Source: Verrucomicrobiales bacterium
GTDB lineage: Bacteria > Verrucomicrobiota > Verrucomicrobiia > Methylacidiphilales > JAAUTS01
Assembly: GCA_031279715.1 (NCBI GenBank)
Contig: JAITHY010000141.1
Span: 1 to 7,541, forward strand
Reading direction: 5' to 3'
DNA: 7,541 bases
The notes under the pieces were generated by a model, which ran no database searches, was not told the DNA's origin, and saw only the letters and a program-made list of their open reading frames with translations. The stretch's first letter is position 1, and each line of letters starts with the position of its first letter. Of the stretch, positions 5,561 through 7,541 are shown in pieces. The position numbers were made by a program, and so were the translations under genes.

Positions 5561-7239
5561 TGAATGAGCAGACTGACGCCGAGGGTGGAAAAATTTTACA
5601 GTTTCCGAATTCCAGGAAAATTTACATTGAGGGCAAATTGCCCGGCGTGCGCGTGCCGTTTCGCGAGGTCACGCTCAGCGGCGGGCATGAACCGGTGCGG
5701 GTGTATGACACCAGCGGGGCGTGGTCGGCGCCGGAGTTCCACGGGGACACGCGGCGCGGGTTGCCGGCGTTGCGGGCGGGGTGGATTGGGGAACGGCGCG
5801 GGAAGTCGCTGCCAGTGACGCAACTGGCGCTGGCGCGGCGGGGAATTATCACGCCGGAGATGGAGTTTGTCGCGATTCGGGAGAACATGAGGTTGCAGGA
5901 GCGCGGCGCTGATGTTGAGATGGCCGCTGACGGTGAGCGGGATTCATTGCGGCGGCAGCACGCGGGGGAATCCTGGGGCGCGGCGGTTCCGCGCGAGATT
6001 ACGCCGGAGTTTGTGCGCGAGGAGGTGGCGCGCGGGCGGGCGATGATTCCCGCGAATGTCAATCATCCCGAGGTGGAGCCGATGATTATCGGGCGGAATT
6101 TTTTGGTCAAGATTAACGCGAACATCGGCAACAGCGCTGTGTCCTCGTCCATTGAGGAGGAGGTGGAGAAGTTGCGCTGGGCGACATTGTGGGGCGCTGA
6201 CACGGTGATGGATTTGTCCACGGGGAAAAATATTCACGCGACGCGGGAGTGGATTTTACGGAACTCGCCGGTGCCCATCGGGACGGTGCCGATTTATCAA
6301 GCGTTGGAGAAAGTCAGCGGGCGGGCGGAGGAATTGACATGGGAGATTTATCGCGACACGCTGATTGAGCAGGCGGAGCAGGGGGTGGATTATTTCACAA
6401 TTCACGCGGCGGTGTTGAGGCGTTTCATTCCGCTGACGGCGCGGCGCATGACAGGCATCGTCAGTCGCGGCGGGGCGATTTTGGCGAAATGGTGCCGGGC
6501 GCACAACCAGGAGAATTTTTTGTTCACACACTGGGATGAGATTTGCGAAATCCTCGCCGCGTATGACGTGGGTGTGTCCATCGGCGACGGCTTGCGCCCC
6601 GGCTCGGTGGCGGACGCCAATGATGAGGCGCAATTTGGCGAGTTGCAGGCGCAGGGCGACTTGGTCAAGCGCGCGTGGGCGCGCGACACGCAGGCGATTT
6701 GCGAGGGGCCGGGGCATGTGCCGCTGCACATGATTCAGGAGAATATGCGGCGGCAATTGGCCTGGTGTCACGAGGCGCCGTTTTACACGCTTGGACCGCT
6801 GACGACGGACATTGCGCCGGGGTACGATCATATCACATCGGGCATTGGCGCGGCGATGATTGGCTGGTACGGTACGGCGATGTTGTGTTACGTGACGCCG
6901 AAGGAACATCTTGGCTTGCCGAACCGCGACGATGTTCGCGAGGGGGTGGTGACGTACAAAATCGCCGCGCATGCCGCCGATCTGGCGAAGGGGCATCCCG
7001 CCGCGCAGTACCGCGACAATGCCTTGAGCAAGGCGCGCGTTGAATTTCGCTGGGAAGACCAGTTCAACCTCAGCCTTGACCCGCTGAGGGCGAGGGCGTT
7101 CCATGATGAAACGTTGCCCGCTGACGGCGCGAAGTCGGCGCATTTTTGTTCCATGTGCGGACCGAATTTTTGCTCGATGAAGCTCAGCGAGGAGGTGCGG
7201 CAGTGTGCGCTCGCTGACAATGGGAAAGTCAAACCGTAG
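5560..7239 (+). CDS. thiC: Phosphomethylpyrimidine synthase ThiC
   Basis: ThiC is a cytoplasmic radical-SAM enzyme that rearranges aminoimidazole ribotide into hydroxymethylpyrimidine phosphate, the pyrimidine half of thiamine. The 559-residue product is full length at the 3' end and carries the C-terminal cluster motif CSMCGPNFC (Cys530, Cys533, Cys538), whose three cysteines hold the [4Fe-4S] cluster. Family blocks are all present: IPANVNHPEVEPMIIGRNF, KINANIGNSAVSSSIEEEV, WGADTVMDLSTGKNIH, SIGDGLRPGSVADANDEAQF, EGPGHVPLHMI, APFYTLGPLTTDIAPGYDHI and CYVTPKEHLGLPN. The N-terminal ThiC-associated region (about residues 15-90) is also present but the protein is shorter than the E. coli enzyme of about 630 residues. 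The start is ATG 5560 or the GTG just before it at 5557; GAGGG at 5543-5547 is 12 or 9 bases away. It stands alone behind a TPP riboswitch; no second thi gene follows within the window. Confidence 0.97.
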   Translation: MNEQTDAEGGKILQFPNSRKIYIEGKLPGVRVPFREVTLSGGHEPVRVYDTSGAWSAPEFHGDTRRGLPALRAGWIGERRGKSLPVTQLALARRGIITPEMEFVAIRENMRLQERGADVEMAADGERDSLRRQHAGESWGAAVPREITPEFVREEVARGRAMIPANVNHPEVEPMIIGRNFLVKINANIGNSAVSSSIEEEVEKLRWATLWGADTVMDLSTGKNIHATREWILRNSPVPIGTVPIYQALEKVSGRAEELTWEIYRDTLIEQAEQGVDYFTIHAAVLRRFIPLTARRMTGIVSRGGAILAKWCRAHNQENFLFTHWDEICEILAAYDVGVSIGDGLRPGSVADANDEAQFGELQAQGDLVKRAWARDTQAICEGPGHVPLHMIQENMRRQLAWCHEAPFYTLGPLTTDIAPGYDHITSGIGAAMIGWYGTAMLCYVTPKEHLGLPNRDDVREGVVTYKIAAHAADLAKGHPAAQYRDNALSKARVEFRWEDQFNLSLDPLRARAFHDETLPADGAKSAHFCSMCGPNFCSMKLSEEVRQCALADNGKVKP

Positions 7240-7272
7240 ATTATCCCGGATTGTCAGAGTGGTTTTTGAGCG

Positions 7273-7386
7273 ATGGTTGCCTATACCTCGCTGCAGCCGG
7301 ATGTGAAGGCAAAAAATGTAAAAATCAGCAAAAAAAATGAAATAAAATTGTTGACAGGAAAGCCGCTGACGATGAGTTTTGTTTAA
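7273..7386 (+). CDS. Possible 37-residue small ORF after thiC
   Basis: ATG 7273 opens a 37-codon frame ending at TAA 7384-7386. The product would be lysine-rich (KAKNVKISKKNEIKLLTGKP in the middle) with no recognised motif, membrane helix or signal. Only a poor GAG precedes the start, and the same frame has a stop just upstream (7267-7269), so it is a separate short frame and not a broken gene end. It could be chance in AT-rich DNA. Confidence 0.15.
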   Translation: MVAYTSLQPDVKAKNVKISKKNEIKLLTGKPLTMSFV

Positions 7387-7464
7387 TTTATTGACGCTGT
7401 AAAAATCGTTGTAATTAGATGATAATCAGTTTGTTATGTTTTAGCCAAAGGACTTGTTGACCAG

Positions 7465-7473
7465 TTATTCACA
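7465..7473 (+). promoter_or_regulatory. Single DnaA-box-like sequence
   Basis: TTATTCACA matches the DnaA-box consensus TTATNCACA at every fixed position and lies in AT-rich DNA. It is alone: I found no second copy in the region, and none of the genes that often flank an origin is present. It may be a regulatory DnaA site or chance. Confidence 0.25.
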
Positions 7474-7541
7474 TTTATATAAGTCATTGAAAAATCCCTA
7501 GATTACGATTGGGCGACGAATCGGTGACGGAATGATTTTTT

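Larger units (their letters stand above)
177..7370. repeat. Dispersed heptamer CGCTGAC, 27 copies across the window
   Basis: Hand count over both strands. As CGCTGAC on plus, starting at 177, 327, 477, 3296, 4629, 4839, 4966, 5549, 5925, 6195, 6431, 6797, 7119, 7212 and 7364. As GTCAGCG on plus, starting at 1029, 1419, 2349, 2667, 2698, 3004, 3593, 3945, 4353, 5306, 5385 and 6313. Base composition predicts roughly one or two. The three bases that follow often read NRT (17 of 27), giving a looser consensus CGCTGACNRT. Twenty-two copies are in genes and five in noncoding DNA. The role is unknown. Confidence 0.8.
7240..7541. other. AT-rich intergenic region downstream of thiC
   Basis: About 300 bases to the window edge with no convincing gene. 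From about 7310 it turns strongly AT-rich. No clear terminator for thiC is seen; AGCGA (7269-7273) and TCGCT (7288-7292) can pair but no T-run follows. Three TTGAC boxes stand at 7351, 7391 and 7457. The last, or TTGTTG at 7454-7459, is 15-18 bases from TATAAG (7478-7483), so a rightward promoter for a gene beyond the window is possible. One CGCTGAC heptamer is at 7364-7370 and a DnaA-box-like sequence at 7465-7473. Confidence 0.6.

Noticed and set aside
6256..7143. Open frame on the minus strand opposite thiC (about 295 codons)
   Set aside because: thiC on the other strand is certain; the antisense product is arginine-rich and unrecognisable.
1..7541. CRISPR arrays, tRNA or rRNA genes, transposases, integrases, toxin or defence genes
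   Set aside because: No regularly spaced long repeats, no tRNA T-arm signature, and no product of these families among the frames read.

Overview
The window looks like chromosomal DNA from a Gram-negative bacterium with an outer membrane, moderately GC-rich, most likely a member of the Verrucomicrobiota or the wider PVC group. Grounds: an MCE lipid-transport operon ending in a lipoprotein, an extracytoplasmic-function (ECF) sigma factor with envelope partners, and at the left edge a discoidin-like domain with a TAND..DRDP signature that I associate with large secreted Verrucomicrobia proteins. The phylum is inferred. The two AT-rich stretches (about 535-610 and 7310-7541) contrast with the GC-rich genes.

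Layout. 1-534 (+): C-terminal end of a larger protein with a discoidin-like beta-sandwich. 611-793 (+): a 60-residue ribbon-helix-helix regulator, alone, behind an AT-rich leader. 806-3859 (-): a tightly coupled operon, read right to left: MlaE-like permease, MlaF-like ATPase, MlaD-like MCE protein, and an ABC-transport auxiliary lipoprotein. 4011-5285 (+), divergent from it: ECF sigma factor, a short single-pass membrane protein, and a membrane-anchored Spy/CpxP-like periplasmic protein, all overlapping end to start. 5286-5559: noncoding, with a hairpin, a candidate promoter and a TPP riboswitch. 5560-7239 (+): thiC. 7240-7541: mostly noncoding, AT-rich.

How the genes work together. The minus-strand operon should form an inner-membrane ABC lipid transporter with a periplasmic MCE ring and an outer-membrane-directed lipoprotein, working in envelope lipid trafficking. 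The divergent sigma operon has the parts of a CnrYXH-type signalling set (sigma factor, single-pass anti-sigma candidate, membrane-tethered periplasmic sensor), so envelope stress or metal control of neighbouring envelope genes is plausible but not shown. thiC makes the thiamine pyrimidine and is controlled by the TPP riboswitch.

The most unusual signal is not a gene. The heptamer CGCTGAC occurs 27 times on the two strands by my hand count, where base composition predicts only one or two. It lies in coding and intergenic DNA, and within genes it is mostly on the sense strand (19 of 22). This resembles a dispersed genome motif such as an uptake or recombination signal. I found no CRISPR array, tRNA, rRNA, insertion sequence or complete novel defence system.
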